Of a DNA stretch of 64,000 bases, positions 25,049-33,413 are shown piece by piece. The notes under the pieces were generated by a model. That model was not told the origin of the DNA, made no database searches, and was given only the letters and a program-made list of their open reading frames with translations. The translations under genes were made by a program, and so were the position numbers. Position 1 is the stretch's first letter, and every line of letters starts with the position of its first letter. Origin of the DNA: Streptomyces sp. NBC_01231 (lineage in GTDB: Bacteria; Actinomycetota; Actinomycetes; Streptomycetales; Streptomycetaceae); assembly GCA_035999765.1 (NCBI GenBank), contig CP108521.1, positions 9,548,001-9,612,000 on the forward strand, read 5' to 3'.

Positions 25049-26041
25049 ATGCTGCGCTACCTCGTCCGACGCCTGCTGGCAGCGGCCATGATCCTGCTGG
25101 TGATCACCGCGATCACCTTCGTCATCTTCTACGCGCTGCCCTCCAACCCCGCGCTCCTGGCCTGCGGGAAGACCTGTTCGCCGTCCCGGCTGACGGAGAT
25201 CAGGCACTCCCTGGGCCTCGACCAGAGTTTCGTCACCCAGTTCTGGGAGTTCTTCAAGGGGCTCTTCGTCGGCCGTGACTACGGCGACCAGAGCGTGCGC
25301 GTGCACTGCGGCGCGCCCTGTCTCGGCCTCTCCTTCCAGACCGACACACCGGTCCTCACCACCCTGCTGGACGACTTCCCGGCGGACCTCTCGCTCGGTC
25401 TCGGCGCCGCGGTGGTCTTCCTGGTCCTGGGCGTCGGCCTCGGCATGGTGGCCGCGGTCCGCAGGGGCCGGGCCGCCGACAAGGCAGCGGTGGGACTGGC
25501 GCTGGTCGGCGTCTCCGTGCAGATCTACTTCATCGGTCTGCTGCTGCTGTTCCTGTTCGTCGACAAGTGGCAGGTCCTGCCCGCGTCCGGCTACACGCCC
25601 ATCACCCAGGATCCGTCCGCCTGGTTCCAGGGGCTCATCCTCCCCTGGGCCACGCTGGTCATCGTCTACCTCGCGATGTACACCCGGCTCACCCGCTCCT
25701 CCATGCTGGAGGTCTTCGCCGAGGACTACATGCGCACCGCCCGCGCCAAGGGGCTGCCGGCCGGCAAGGTCGTCCTCAAACACGGGCTGCGGGCCGCGAT
25801 CACCCCGATCATCACCATCTTCGGCATGGACGTCGGCTCCCTGATCGGCGGCTCCGCGGTGATCACCGAGTCGGTGTTCGGCATCAACGGTGTCGGCAAG
25901 CTGGCGGTGGACTCGGTGCAGAACTCCGACCTGCCGGTCATCCTCGGCACCACGCTCTTCGCCGCCACGTTCGTGGTGATCGCCAACGTGGTCGTCGACG
26001 TCGTGTACGGCCTCGTCGACCCCCGTGTACGCCTCGCCTGA
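25049..26041 (+). CDS. Peptide ABC transporter permease (DppB/OppB type)
   Basis: A 330-residue permease. The N-terminal helix 'RRLLAAAMILLVITAITFVI' and following 'FYALPSNPALLAC' match DppB; the EAA loop reads 'EDYMRTARAKGLPAGKVVLK' and the last helices 'VVIANVVVDVVYGLVDPRVR' are family-typical. The large loop after the first helix contains four cysteines ('CGKTC' and 'CGAPC'), facing outside in the usual topology. The start ATG 25049 has only a weak ribosome site. It pairs with the DppC-type subunit. Confidence 0.92.
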   Translation: MLRYLVRRLLAAAMILLVITAITFVIFYALPSNPALLACGKTCSPSRLTEIRHSLGLDQSFVTQFWEFFKGLFVGRDYGDQSVRVHCGAPCLGLSFQTDTPVLTTLLDDFPADLSLGLGAAVVFLVLGVGLGMVAAVRRGRAADKAAVGLALVGVSVQIYFIGLLLLFLFVDKWQVLPASGYTPITQDPSAWFQGLILPWATLVIVYLAMYTRLTRSSMLEVFAEDYMRTARAKGLPAGKVVLKHGLRAAITPIITIFGMDVGSLIGGSAVITESVFGINGVGKLAVDSVQNSDLPVILGTTLFAATFVVIANVVVDVVYGLVDPRVRLA

Positions 26042-26069
26042 GACCCGACAGCCGCGTAAGGAAAGCCCA

Positions 26070-27146
26070 GTGTCCCTGCAGACCTCTCCCCAGCCCGCGG
26101 ACCTCGCGCCCGCCCCCGAATCCTTCCTCGACGTACGGGACCTGAGGGTGCACTTCCCCACCGAGGACGGCGTCGTCAAGTCCGTGGACGGTGTCTCCTT
26201 CACGCTGGAGAAGGGCCGCACCCTCGGTATCGTCGGCGAGTCCGGCTCGGGAAAGTCGGTGACCTCGCTGGCCCTGCTCGGCCTGCACAAGGGCACGCGT
26301 GCCCAGGTCTCCGGTGAGATCCGGCTGGAGGGCCGGGAGCTGGTCGCCCTGCCGGAGCACGAGATGCGCGGGTTGCGCGGCCGGACGGTCTCCATGATCT
26401 TCCAGGACCCGCTGTCCGCCCTGCACCCGTACTTCACCGTCGGCGCCCAGATCGCCGAGGCCTACCAGGTGCACCACAAGGTCTCCAGGAAGGAGGCCAG
26501 GGACCGCGCGGTCGAGATGCTGAAGCGGGTCGGCATCCCGCAGCCCGAGCGGCGGGCGAAGGACTATCCGCACCAGTTCTCGGGCGGTATGCGGCAACGC
26601 GCCATGATCGCCATGGCGCTGGTCTGCGACCCCGAACTGCTCATCGCCGACGAGCCCACCACGGCCCTCGACGTCACCGTCCAGGCGCAGATCCTGGACC
26701 TGATCCGCGACCTCCAGGAGGAGTTCGGCTCCGCCGTCATCCTCATCACGCACGACCTCGGTGTGGTGGCCGACATCGCCGACGACATCCTGGTGATGTA
26801 CGGCGGCCGACGCATCGAGTACGGCACAGTCCGGGACGTGCTCAGACATCCCGAACACCCCTACACCTGGGGTCTGTTGGAGTCGATGCCGCAGATCACC
26901 GGCGACGTGGACCGCCGACTGAACCCGATCGCGGGCTCACCGCCGAGCCTGATCAACCCGCCGGGCGGCTGCGCCTTCCATCCCCGCTGCACCTACAAGG
27001 GCTGGGTGGGCGACGGGCGTTGCTCGGTTCAGCGCCCCGAACTGCTGACCGTCTCCGGAACCGACCGGCACCTCGCCGCCTGTCACCTCACTCCGCAGAC
27101 CAAGGACGAGATCCGCGGCCGCCGGGCCGCCGGGGCCGCGCAGTGA
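26070..27146 (+). CDS. Peptide ABC transporter ATP-binding protein (DppD/OppD type)
   Basis: A 358-residue ATPase. Walker A is 'GESGSGKS', the ABC signature 'FSGGMRQR', Walker B 'LLIADEPTTALD', and the switch His lies in 'LITHDLGVVADIADDI'. The C-terminal oligopeptide-transporter domain has the cysteine cluster 'GGCAFHPRCTYKG', which in relatives can hold an iron-sulfur cluster. GTG 26070 follows AAGGAAAG. It should heterodimerise with the next gene's product. Confidence 0.93.
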   Translation: MSLQTSPQPADLAPAPESFLDVRDLRVHFPTEDGVVKSVDGVSFTLEKGRTLGIVGESGSGKSVTSLALLGLHKGTRAQVSGEIRLEGRELVALPEHEMRGLRGRTVSMIFQDPLSALHPYFTVGAQIAEAYQVHHKVSRKEARDRAVEMLKRVGIPQPERRAKDYPHQFSGGMRQRAMIAMALVCDPELLIADEPTTALDVTVQAQILDLIRDLQEEFGSAVILITHDLGVVADIADDILVMYGGRRIEYGTVRDVLRHPEHPYTWGLLESMPQITGDVDRRLNPIAGSPPSLINPPGGCAFHPRCTYKGWVGDGRCSVQRPELLTVSGTDRHLAACHLTPQTKDEIRGRRAAGAAQ

Positions 27147-27172
27147 GGGCGGCGGACGAACAGGAGCATGCC

Positions 27173-28261
27173 GTGAGCACCACCGAGCCCCTTCCCGCAG
27201 AGCAGGGCGTTCCCGCCGTGGCGCCACCGGGTGGCGAGAACCTGCTCGAAGTAACCGGTCTGCACAAGCACTTCCCCATCCGGCACGGCATCGTGTTCCA
27301 GCGCCAGATCGGTGCCGTGCACGCCGTCGACGGCGTCGACTTCACGGTCGGGGCCGGTCGGTCGCTCGGGCTGGTCGGGGAGTCCGGCTGCGGCAAGTCG
27401 ACCACGGGCCGTCTGGTCACGCGGCTGCTGGAACCGACCGCCGGCACCGTCGTGTTCGACGGCGAGGACATCACCCACACACCCGTGACCCGGATGAAGG
27501 AGGCCCGCCGCAACCTCCAGATGATCTTCCAGGACCCGTACTCCTCGCTGAACCCACGGCACACGGTCGGCACCATCGTGGAGACGCCGATGCGGCTCAA
27601 CGGGATCAACCCGCCCCAGGGCCACCGGCGGCGGGTCCAGGAACTGCTGGAGACGGTGGGCCTCAACCCCGAGCACTACAACCGCTACCCCAACGAGTTC
27701 TCCGGCGGGCAGCGTCAGCGCATCGGCATCGCCCGCGCCCTCGCGCTCAGGCCCAAGCTCATCGTGGCCGACGAACCGGTGTCGGCGCTGGACGTGTCCA
27801 TCCAGGCGCAGATCGTCAACCTGCTCCAGGACCTCCAGCGGGAGTTCGGCATCGCGTTCGTCTTCATCGCCCACGACCTCGCGGTCGTACGCCACTTCTG
27901 CGAGCGCGTCGCGGTGATGTACCTCGGCAAGATCGTCGAGGTCGCCGACCGGCAGTCGCTCTACACCCGGCCCCGGCACCCGTACACCCATGCGCTGCTG
28001 TCCGCCGTCCCGGAGGCCGACCCGGACGGCATCCGGCGCCGGGAACGCATCCGGCTGGCGGGGGACGTTCCCTCACCGGTCGATCCGCCCTCCGGCTGCC
28101 GGTTCCGTACCCGCTGCTGGAAGGCGCGGGACCGGTGCGCGACCGAGGAGCCGCCGCTGGTCCGTGTCGAGGGGAACCCCGAGGGCCATCTGACCGCCTG
28201 TCACTTCCCCGAGGAGCCGACGATCGTGGGACGCGAGGAGGACATCGTCCTCAGCAGCTGA
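27173..28261 (+). CDS. Peptide ABC transporter ATP-binding protein (DppF/OppF type)
   Basis: A 362-residue ATPase with Walker A 'GESGCGKS', signature 'FSGGQRQR', Walker B 'LIVADEPVSALD' and switch His in 'FIAHDLAVVRHFCE'. The C-terminal domain again has the cysteine cluster ('GCRFRTRCWKARDRC'). GTG 27173 has CAGGAG upstream; an alternative GTG at 27143 overlaps the previous stop and adds ten residues. The 3' end overlaps the convergent kinase-like gene by 61 bases, so both C-termini are encoded by the same DNA. Confidence 0.93.
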   Translation: MSTTEPLPAEQGVPAVAPPGGENLLEVTGLHKHFPIRHGIVFQRQIGAVHAVDGVDFTVGAGRSLGLVGESGCGKSTTGRLVTRLLEPTAGTVVFDGEDITHTPVTRMKEARRNLQMIFQDPYSSLNPRHTVGTIVETPMRLNGINPPQGHRRRVQELLETVGLNPEHYNRYPNEFSGGQRQRIGIARALALRPKLIVADEPVSALDVSIQAQIVNLLQDLQREFGIAFVFIAHDLAVVRHFCERVAVMYLGKIVEVADRQSLYTRPRHPYTHALLSAVPEADPDGIRRRERIRLAGDVPSPVDPPSGCRFRTRCWKARDRCATEEPPLVRVEGNPEGHLTACHFPEEPTIVGREEDIVLSS

Positions 28262-29280
28262 TCACCCGGGTAGAGCGTGTGTCTGCTCTCCCGCTCGAAC
28301 CGCCGGTTGAAGTCGCCCACCAGTACGGCGAGTCGGGCGTATCGGGAGATGAGCTCGGCGGCGGCCCGCGGGATGCCCTCGGGTCGCTTGCCGTCGGCGC
28401 AGGCGCGGATGAACTCCTCGCGCTCGTCCCTGCCGAGGCCGTACTGGTCGACGACCAGCCAGTGGACGAGGTAGGAGAAGGCGTAGGCACGGTCGTAGGA
28501 ACGATGCCGGTCGAAGAAGTCGCTCTCGTCCGCGGCGAGTTGGAAGCGGGACGAGAGCGACAGGCCGTAGTCGGTCAGACAGAGCCGGTTCCCGTCGGTG
28601 AGGATGTTGCCGAAGTGGGCGTCGAGGTGCAGGAGCCCTTGCTGGTGCAGGAACCCGGTGACGGCGTCGAGGTCCCGCTCCACGAGGGCGCAGGCGGAGT
28701 CGGCCTGGTCCGTGCGGAGCCGGGCCGCGAACCAGTCGTGGAGGGTGTACGGCATGTACTCCAGGAACAGCGTCAGACTCGCGGTCGCCGTGCGCCGGCC
28801 CTCGATGCGCTTACGCATCCCCGGTGATCCGCCCCAGTAGGCCACGGCCCGTTCCACGTCGACGAGTTCGTCGGGAAGCGGTTGGGGTGTGTCGGGCAGG
28901 ACCCTCCAGTGGTGCAGGAGGGGAAAGCCGGGGAAACGGCCGGACAGCACCCAGTTGGTCGTCATCTCGTGCACGGCGAGTTCGCGCCAGGCACCGAAGC
29001 CGGGGCTGCCGACGGCTCCGATGCCGTAGTGGCAGAAGGCCGGCAGGTCGAAGAGGTTGGCGGTGGAGCGGACGTGGTCCGGGCGGCGCTCAATGTCGGT
29101 GAGGGGCACCCGCTTCACGAAGACCCGTGTGCCGTCGACCTCCAGGAGCGTCGACCGTCCGCCGATCCCGGCACCGGCCGGTGTGCCCGAAGCCACCAGG
29201 TCCGCCAGTTCGCGGTCGCTGTGGAAGGCGAGTGAGGTGGCGAGGTCGGCGTGGGCGGTGAGGCGTGTGGTGGACGGCAT
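28201..29280 (-). CDS. Protein-kinase-fold / phosphotransferase-like protein
   Basis: A 359-residue protein with an atypical kinase fold. I see a possible ATP lysine (K56 in 'TRVFVKRVPL'), the catalytic loop 'LLHLDAHFGNILTD' (D220, N225) and a DFG-like metal motif 'LTDYGLS' (D237). The glycine loop is degenerate ('GAGIGGRSTLLEV'). The fold is shared by aminoglycoside/choline phosphotransferases and small-molecule kinases, so the substrate may not be a protein. ATG 29280 is used. The last 20 residues overlap the DppF-type gene on the other strand. Confidence 0.8.
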   Translation of the reverse strand: MPSTTRLTAHADLATSLAFHSDRELADLVASGTPAGAGIGGRSTLLEVDGTRVFVKRVPLTDIERRPDHVRSTANLFDLPAFCHYGIGAVGSPGFGAWRELAVHEMTTNWVLSGRFPGFPLLHHWRVLPDTPQPLPDELVDVERAVAYWGGSPGMRKRIEGRRTATASLTLFLEYMPYTLHDWFAARLRTDQADSACALVERDLDAVTGFLHQQGLLHLDAHFGNILTDGNRLCLTDYGLSLSSRFQLAADESDFFDRHRSYDRAYAFSYLVHWLVVDQYGLGRDEREEFIRACADGKRPEGIPRAAAELISRYARLAVLVGDFNRRFERESRHTLYPGDQLLRTMSSSRPTIVGSSGK

Positions 29281-29289
29281 GCCCCATGG

Positions 29290-29989
29290 TCAGCCCCGGG
29301 AGCCGTAGGTGTCCGCCGTTTCCCGCAGCGCGGCCCCGGCCCGGCCGATCACCGGGGCGCCATGACCGAAACAGGCCACGTCAGCGTCGAGTGCGGCGAG
29401 CCGGTGGGAGGCGGCGAGGACCTGGGAGCGGTCGAGGTTGAACACACCCGGTTTCACGCTGCCGTCGACCGGCGAGGCGGCGATCGTGTCCCCCGTGAAC
29501 AGCACGCCGTACTCCGGGAGATGGAGGGCGATGCTTCCGTCGGTGTGCCCGGGGACGTGGACGACCCGAGCCCTGCCCCCGAAGTCGAGTGCGTCGCCGT
29601 CGGACACCTCGGTGACCTCCGGCGGACGCACAGGGGCGTCACGGGGGAGGTGCCGTACGGCCTCGGCGTGCAGAGGGCGCTCCCAGTCCTCCAACACCGG
29701 TGACGGGCGCGGGACTTCCCCCCGTACGACGGGAGCGTCCAGGTGGTGGGCCAGCACCTCCGCACCGGTCAGCGCGGCCAACTCGCCCGCGCCGCCCGCG
29801 TGGTCCTCGTGGAAGTGGGTGAGCACGATCCGGCGCACGCGACCCTCGGCGTATGCGGAGATCGCCGCTGCTGAGCCCGCGGGTCCGGCGTCGATCAAGC
29901 GTCAGGTCGTCGCCGTCGCGCCAGAGATAGGCCTGGCCGACCGGGAAGCGCAGGAGACGGAGACGGGGGAGAAGCTCTACTACGTCCAT
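29290..29989 (-). pseudogene. MBL-fold metallo-hydrolase gene broken by a one-base frameshift
   Basis: Two adjoining minus-strand frames together make one metallo-beta-lactamase-fold protein of about 232 residues. The first frame begins at ATG 29989 ('MDVVELLPRLRLLRFPVGQ', then 'AYLWRDGDDLTL'); the second continues 'IDAGPAGSAAAISAYAEG' and holds the metal motif 'THFHEDHAGG', 'HVPGHTDGS' and 'LFTGDTIAA'. The switch is caused by one extra A in the plus-strand pair at 29897-29898. Removing it restores '...LTLIDAG...'. Either this is a real inactivating mutation or an assembly error; the rest of the frame shows no decay. Confidence 0.8.
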
Positions 29990-30004
29990 GGGACGACCGT
30001 AGAG

Positions 30005-30032
30005 AGGGCCCCCGCCCGCAGGCGAGGGCCCT
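30005..30032 (-). terminator. Terminator hairpin after the M20 dipeptidase gene
   Basis: A 12-bp stem (30005-30016 with 30021-30032) and four-base loop. On the minus-strand RNA all 12 pairs form, including one G-U; on the plus strand there is a mismatch, so it is best suited to minus-strand transcripts. It separates the dipeptidase gene from the frameshifted MBL gene. Confidence 0.7.
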
Positions 30033-30050
30033 TGGCTGTGGGCAGAGCGG

Positions 30051-31406
30051 TCAGCTCGCCGCGTAGGTGCGCAGGAACAACGCCTCCGCCACCGACAGGC
30101 GCTCCAGCTCCTCGGGGGACACGCTCTCGTTCACCGCGTGGATCCGGGCCTCCGGCTCGCTCAGACCGATCAGGAGGATCTCCGCACGCGGGTACAGGGC
30201 GGCGAGGGTGTTGCACAGCGGGATGGAGCCGCCCTGGCCGGCGAACTGCATCTGCCGGCCCGGGTACGCGACCGCCATCGCCTCGGCCATCGCCGCGTAC
30301 GCCGGGCTGGTCGTGTCCGCGCTGAAGGGCTGTCCCTGTCCGATCTGCTCGGTGGTCACCCGGGCGCCCCAGGGGGTGTGTGCCTCCAGGTGGGCCTGGA
30401 GCAGCTTGGTCGCCTCCACCGCGTCCACGCCCGGCGGCACCCGCAGGCTGACCAGCGCGCGGGCGCTCGCCTGCACGGACGGGGTGGCGCCGACGACCGG
30501 CGGGCAGTCGATGCCGAGGACCGTGACGGCGGGGCGCGCCCAGATCCGGTCGGCGACCGTACCGGAGCCGATCAGCTCGACGCCGTCCAGCACATGGGCG
30601 TCCTGGCGGAACTGCTCCTCGTCGTACCGCAGCCCGTCCCACCGGGACTCGGTGGTGAGCCCGTCGACCGTGGTCGAGCCGTCCTCCGCGCGCAGCGAGT
30701 CGAGGACGCGGATCAGCGCGCCGAGCGCGTCGGGGGCGGCGCCGCCGAACTGGCCCGAGTGCAGATTGCCCTCCAGGGTGTCGATCGCCACCCGCACCAG
30801 GGTCATGCCGCGCAGCGTGGAGGTGACCGTCGGCAGCCCGACCCGGAAGTTGCCCGCGTCACCGATGACGACGGTGTCGGCCTCCAGCAGGTCGGGGTGT
30901 TCCTCGGTGTAGCGCTCCAGACCGCCCGTGCCCATCTCCTCGGAGCCCTCGGCGATGACCTTCACATGGACCGGGACGCCGCCGTTCGCCCTCAGCGCGC
31001 GCAGCGCCAGCAGGTGCATGATCACGCCGCCCTTGCAGTCGGCGGCGCCGCGCCCGTACCAGCGGCCGTCCCGCTCGGTCAGCTCGAAGGGCGGGGTGGT
31101 CCAGGCGGCCTCGTCCAGGGGCGGCTGCACGTCGTAGTGGGCGTACAGCAGGACCGTCTTCGCGCCCTCGGGGCCGGGCAGGTAGCCGTACACCGACTGC
31201 GTGCCGTCGGGGGTGTCGAGCAGGGCCACGTCCTGGAAGCCCTCGGCGCCGAGCGCGGCGGCGACCCAGCGGGCGGCGCCCTCGCTCTCGCTCCTGGGGA
31301 ACTGGTCGAAGTCCGCCACCGACTTGAAGGCCACCAGTTCGGTGAGCTCCTCCTTCGCCCTGGGCATCAGCGAGGCGACGGTCTCGGCGACCGGATTCGA
31401 CGACAT
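30051..31406 (-). CDS. M20 family dipeptidase / metallopeptidase
   Basis: A 451-residue cytosolic zinc peptidase of the M20 family, probably hydrolysing dipeptides. The metal-site motifs are present: 'LLYAHYDVQPP', 'WYGRGAADCKGG', 'IAEGSEEMGTGG' and 'VIGDAGNFRVG'. The lid domain follows ('GNLHSGQFGGAAPDALGAL'). ATG 31406 has AAGGAG seven bases upstream; the GTG two codons earlier is too close to that site. The nearby peptide importer at 22-28 kb could supply substrates, though nothing links the two directly. Confidence 0.9.
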   Translation of the reverse strand: MSSNPVAETVASLMPRAKEELTELVAFKSVADFDQFPRSESEGAARWVAAALGAEGFQDVALLDTPDGTQSVYGYLPGPEGAKTVLLYAHYDVQPPLDEAAWTTPPFELTERDGRWYGRGAADCKGGVIMHLLALRALRANGGVPVHVKVIAEGSEEMGTGGLERYTEEHPDLLEADTVVIGDAGNFRVGLPTVTSTLRGMTLVRVAIDTLEGNLHSGQFGGAAPDALGALIRVLDSLRAEDGSTTVDGLTTESRWDGLRYDEEQFRQDAHVLDGVELIGSGTVADRIWARPAVTVLGIDCPPVVGATPSVQASARALVSLRVPPGVDAVEATKLLQAHLEAHTPWGARVTTEQIGQGQPFSADTTSPAYAAMAEAMAVAYPGRQMQFAGQGGSIPLCNTLAALYPRAEILLIGLSEPEARIHAVNESVSPEELERLSVAEALFLRTYAAS

Positions 31407-31540
31407 GGGCACGCTCCTTGTGGGTGCGACGTTGTACCAGTGAGTGCCGTAGATCCTCCCACAGTGGCCTGCGGCGACGTCCGCCGTAGGATGCGGAGGG
31501 ACAGGTGCGGCAGCGGTTTGATCGGGAGCAGTAGACCATC

Positions 31541-32815
31541 GTGAGCAGCGAGAACTCTTCGGCGGACGACTCTTCGGCGGGCGACGGGCAGCGGGTGTGG
31601 GACGTCGTCGTGGTGGGCGCGGGCCCCGCGGGGGCCTCGGCGGCCTACGCGGCGGCAGTCGCGGGACGCCGCGCGCTCCTGCTGGAGAAGGCCGAACTGC
31701 CCCGGTACAAGACGTGCGGCGGCGGCATCATCGGCCCCTCGCGCGACTCCCTGCCACCCGGCTTCGAGCTGCCGTTCCGGGACCGCGTGCACGCGGTGAC
31801 CTTCTCGAACAACGGCCGCTTCACCCGGACCCGCCGCTCCCGGCAGATGCTGTTCGGGCTGATCAACCGGCCCGAGTTCGACCAGCAGTTGGTCGAGCAC
31901 GCGCAGAAGGCGGGCGCTGAACTGCGCACGGGTGTCACCGTCCAGCGCGTCGAGCAGCACGGCTCGTCCGTGCCGGACCGGCGCACGGTCGCGGTCGTCC
32001 TGCAGGGCGGCGAGACGGTGCTCGCGCGGTCCGTGGTCGGAGCGGACGGCAGCGCGAGCCGCATAGGGGCTCATGTCGGCGTCAAGCTCGACCAGGTGGA
32101 CCTCGGCCTGGAGGCGGAGATCCCGGTGCCTGAGACGGTCGCCGAGGACTGGAAGGGGCGGGTGCTCATCGACTGGGGGCCGATGCCCGGCAGCTACGGC
32201 TGGGTGTTCCCGAAGGGCGACACGCTGACGGTCGGGGTGATCTCGGCGCGCGGCGAAGGGGCGGCCACCAAGCGGTACTTGGAGGAGTTCATCGGGCGGC
32301 TGGGTCTGGCCGGGTTCGAACCGAGCATCTCCTCCGGCCACCTGACCCGGTGCCGTGCCGACGACTCGCCGCTGTCGCGCGGGCGGGTGCTGGTGTGCGG
32401 GGACGCCGCCGGGCTGTTGGAGCCGTGGACCCGTGAGGGCATCTCGTTCGCGCTGCGCTCGGGCCGGCTCGCGGGGGAGTGGGCGGTGCGGATCGCGGAG
32501 GCGCACGACGCGGTGGACACTCGACGTCAGGCGCTGAACTACGCGTTCGCGATCAAGGCGGGGCTCGGCGTCGAGATGAGCGTCGGCAAGAGCATGCTGA
32601 CTCTCTTCGAGCGGCGCCCCGGCCTGTTCCACGCGGCCCTCACCGGCTTCCGTCCGGCCTGGAAGGCGTTCATGGACGTCACGCGCGGTGCCACGTCACT
32701 GGGCGAGCTCGTCCGCGCGCATCCGCTCGCCCAGCGTGCGCTGACCGCGATGGGCCCGCGGCCCGCGGACGCTTCGGGAACCTCGGGCCCCTCGGGCGGC
32801 GAGGTCACTTCGTGA
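31541..32815 (+). CDS. Geranylgeranyl reductase family FAD-dependent oxidoreductase
   Basis: A 424-residue flavoprotein. The FAD Rossmann motif is 'VVVVGAGPAGASAAYAAAVA' near residue 22, the family-specific 'KTCGGGIIGPS' follows, and the second FAD block reads 'LVCGDAAGLLEPWTREGIS'. Family members reduce isoprenoid double bonds, for example in menaquinone or in lipids, or act as general halogenase-like monooxygenases. The C-terminal 'MGPRPADASGTSGPSGGE' is disordered. GTG 31541 has GGGAGCAG about 12 bases upstream. The 3' end overlaps the convergent reductase gene by 11 bases. Confidence 0.88.
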   Translation: MSSENSSADDSSAGDGQRVWDVVVVGAGPAGASAAYAAAVAGRRALLLEKAELPRYKTCGGGIIGPSRDSLPPGFELPFRDRVHAVTFSNNGRFTRTRRSRQMLFGLINRPEFDQQLVEHAQKAGAELRTGVTVQRVEQHGSSVPDRRTVAVVLQGGETVLARSVVGADGSASRIGAHVGVKLDQVDLGLEAEIPVPETVAEDWKGRVLIDWGPMPGSYGWVFPKGDTLTVGVISARGEGAATKRYLEEFIGRLGLAGFEPSISSGHLTRCRADDSPLSRGRVLVCGDAAGLLEPWTREGISFALRSGRLAGEWAVRIAEAHDAVDTRRQALNYAFAIKAGLGVEMSVGKSMLTLFERRPGLFHAALTGFRPAWKAFMDVTRGATSLGELVRAHPLAQRALTAMGPRPADASGTSGPSGGEVTS

Positions 32816-33260
32816 CCGTGATCCGGAAGACCGGGTGGTCGCCGGCGGCCGCGACGAGTTCCTCGTCGGTGGACTTGGCGGTGACGCCCTTGAAGTACTG
32901 GTTGACCTCCCAGCCCCACTTCTCCAGGTAGGTCCGCAGGATCGGGAGTTTCTCCGCGTCGGGAACCTCCACCACGGTGAACGCGCGCATCTTGCGGCCC
33001 ACCCGCAGCTTCCCGCCGCCGGCCGCCCGCATGTTGCGCACCCACTGGGAATGGCCGCGGGCCGAGACGAGGTACTGCCCGCCCTCGTAGGTGTGCGGGT
33101 TGACCGGGATGCGCTGCATCTGTCCGCTCTTGCGGCCGCGGACCGACATCTCGGCCGTCCCGGCGAGACTGAATCCGTGCCGGGCCAGCCATCCGATGAC
33201 GCTGTTGAGCCGGATGGCCATCGGGCTGCCCTGGAGGTAGTACGGCGACGATGTCGACAT
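32805..33260 (-). CDS. Deazaflavin-dependent (nitroreductase-family) oxidoreductase
   Basis: A 151-residue split-barrel protein of the Rv3547/Ddn-like family, which uses cofactor F420 in actinomycetes. Typical stretches are 'VRGRKSGQMQRIPVNP' and 'YLVSARGHSQWVRNMRA', followed by 'DHPVFRITVTK' at the end. ATG 33260 has GGGAG six bases upstream. It is divergent from a TetR-type regulator, and palindromes in the shared region point to repression by that regulator. The substrate is unknown. Confidence 0.87.
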   Translation of the reverse strand: MSTSSPYYLQGSPMAIRLNSVIGWLARHGFSLAGTAEMSVRGRKSGQMQRIPVNPHTYEGGQYLVSARGHSQWVRNMRAAGGGKLRVGRKMRAFTVVEVPDAEKLPILRTYLEKWGWEVNQYFKGVTAKSTDEELVAAAGDHPVFRITVTK

Positions 33261-33280
33261 GGTGACTCCCACGTGTTCGA

Positions 33281-33371
33281 GAGAGCGGAGCTCTCACCGC
33301 TTCCGAGAGCACTGCTCTCGCTTGAGAACAGTGTGTACGAGATCGGTGCTCCAAAGCAAGAGCAGTGCTCT
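33281..33371. promoter_or_regulatory. TetR-type operator cluster between the reductase and its regulator
   Basis: The divergent region holds GAGAGCA-C-TGCTCTC (33305-33319, perfect 7-1-7), AGAGCA-G-TGCTCT (33359-33371, perfect 6-1-6), a looser GAGAG-N5-CTCTC (33281-33295) and a partial copy TGCACTGCTCT further right. The repeated AGAGCA half-site close to both start codons is what an autoregulating TetR protein would leave. Confidence 0.75.
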
Positions 33372-33413
33372 CTTTTGTGTGCACTGCTCTGATTTCATGG
33401 GACACTGAGTCGT

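Noticed and set aside
30138..31544. A 468-codon plus-strand open frame across the M20 dipeptidase gene.
   Set aside because: It is antisense to a complete M20 enzyme with all metal motifs; its Arg/Gly/Val-rich composition is the usual shadow of high-GC coding DNA.
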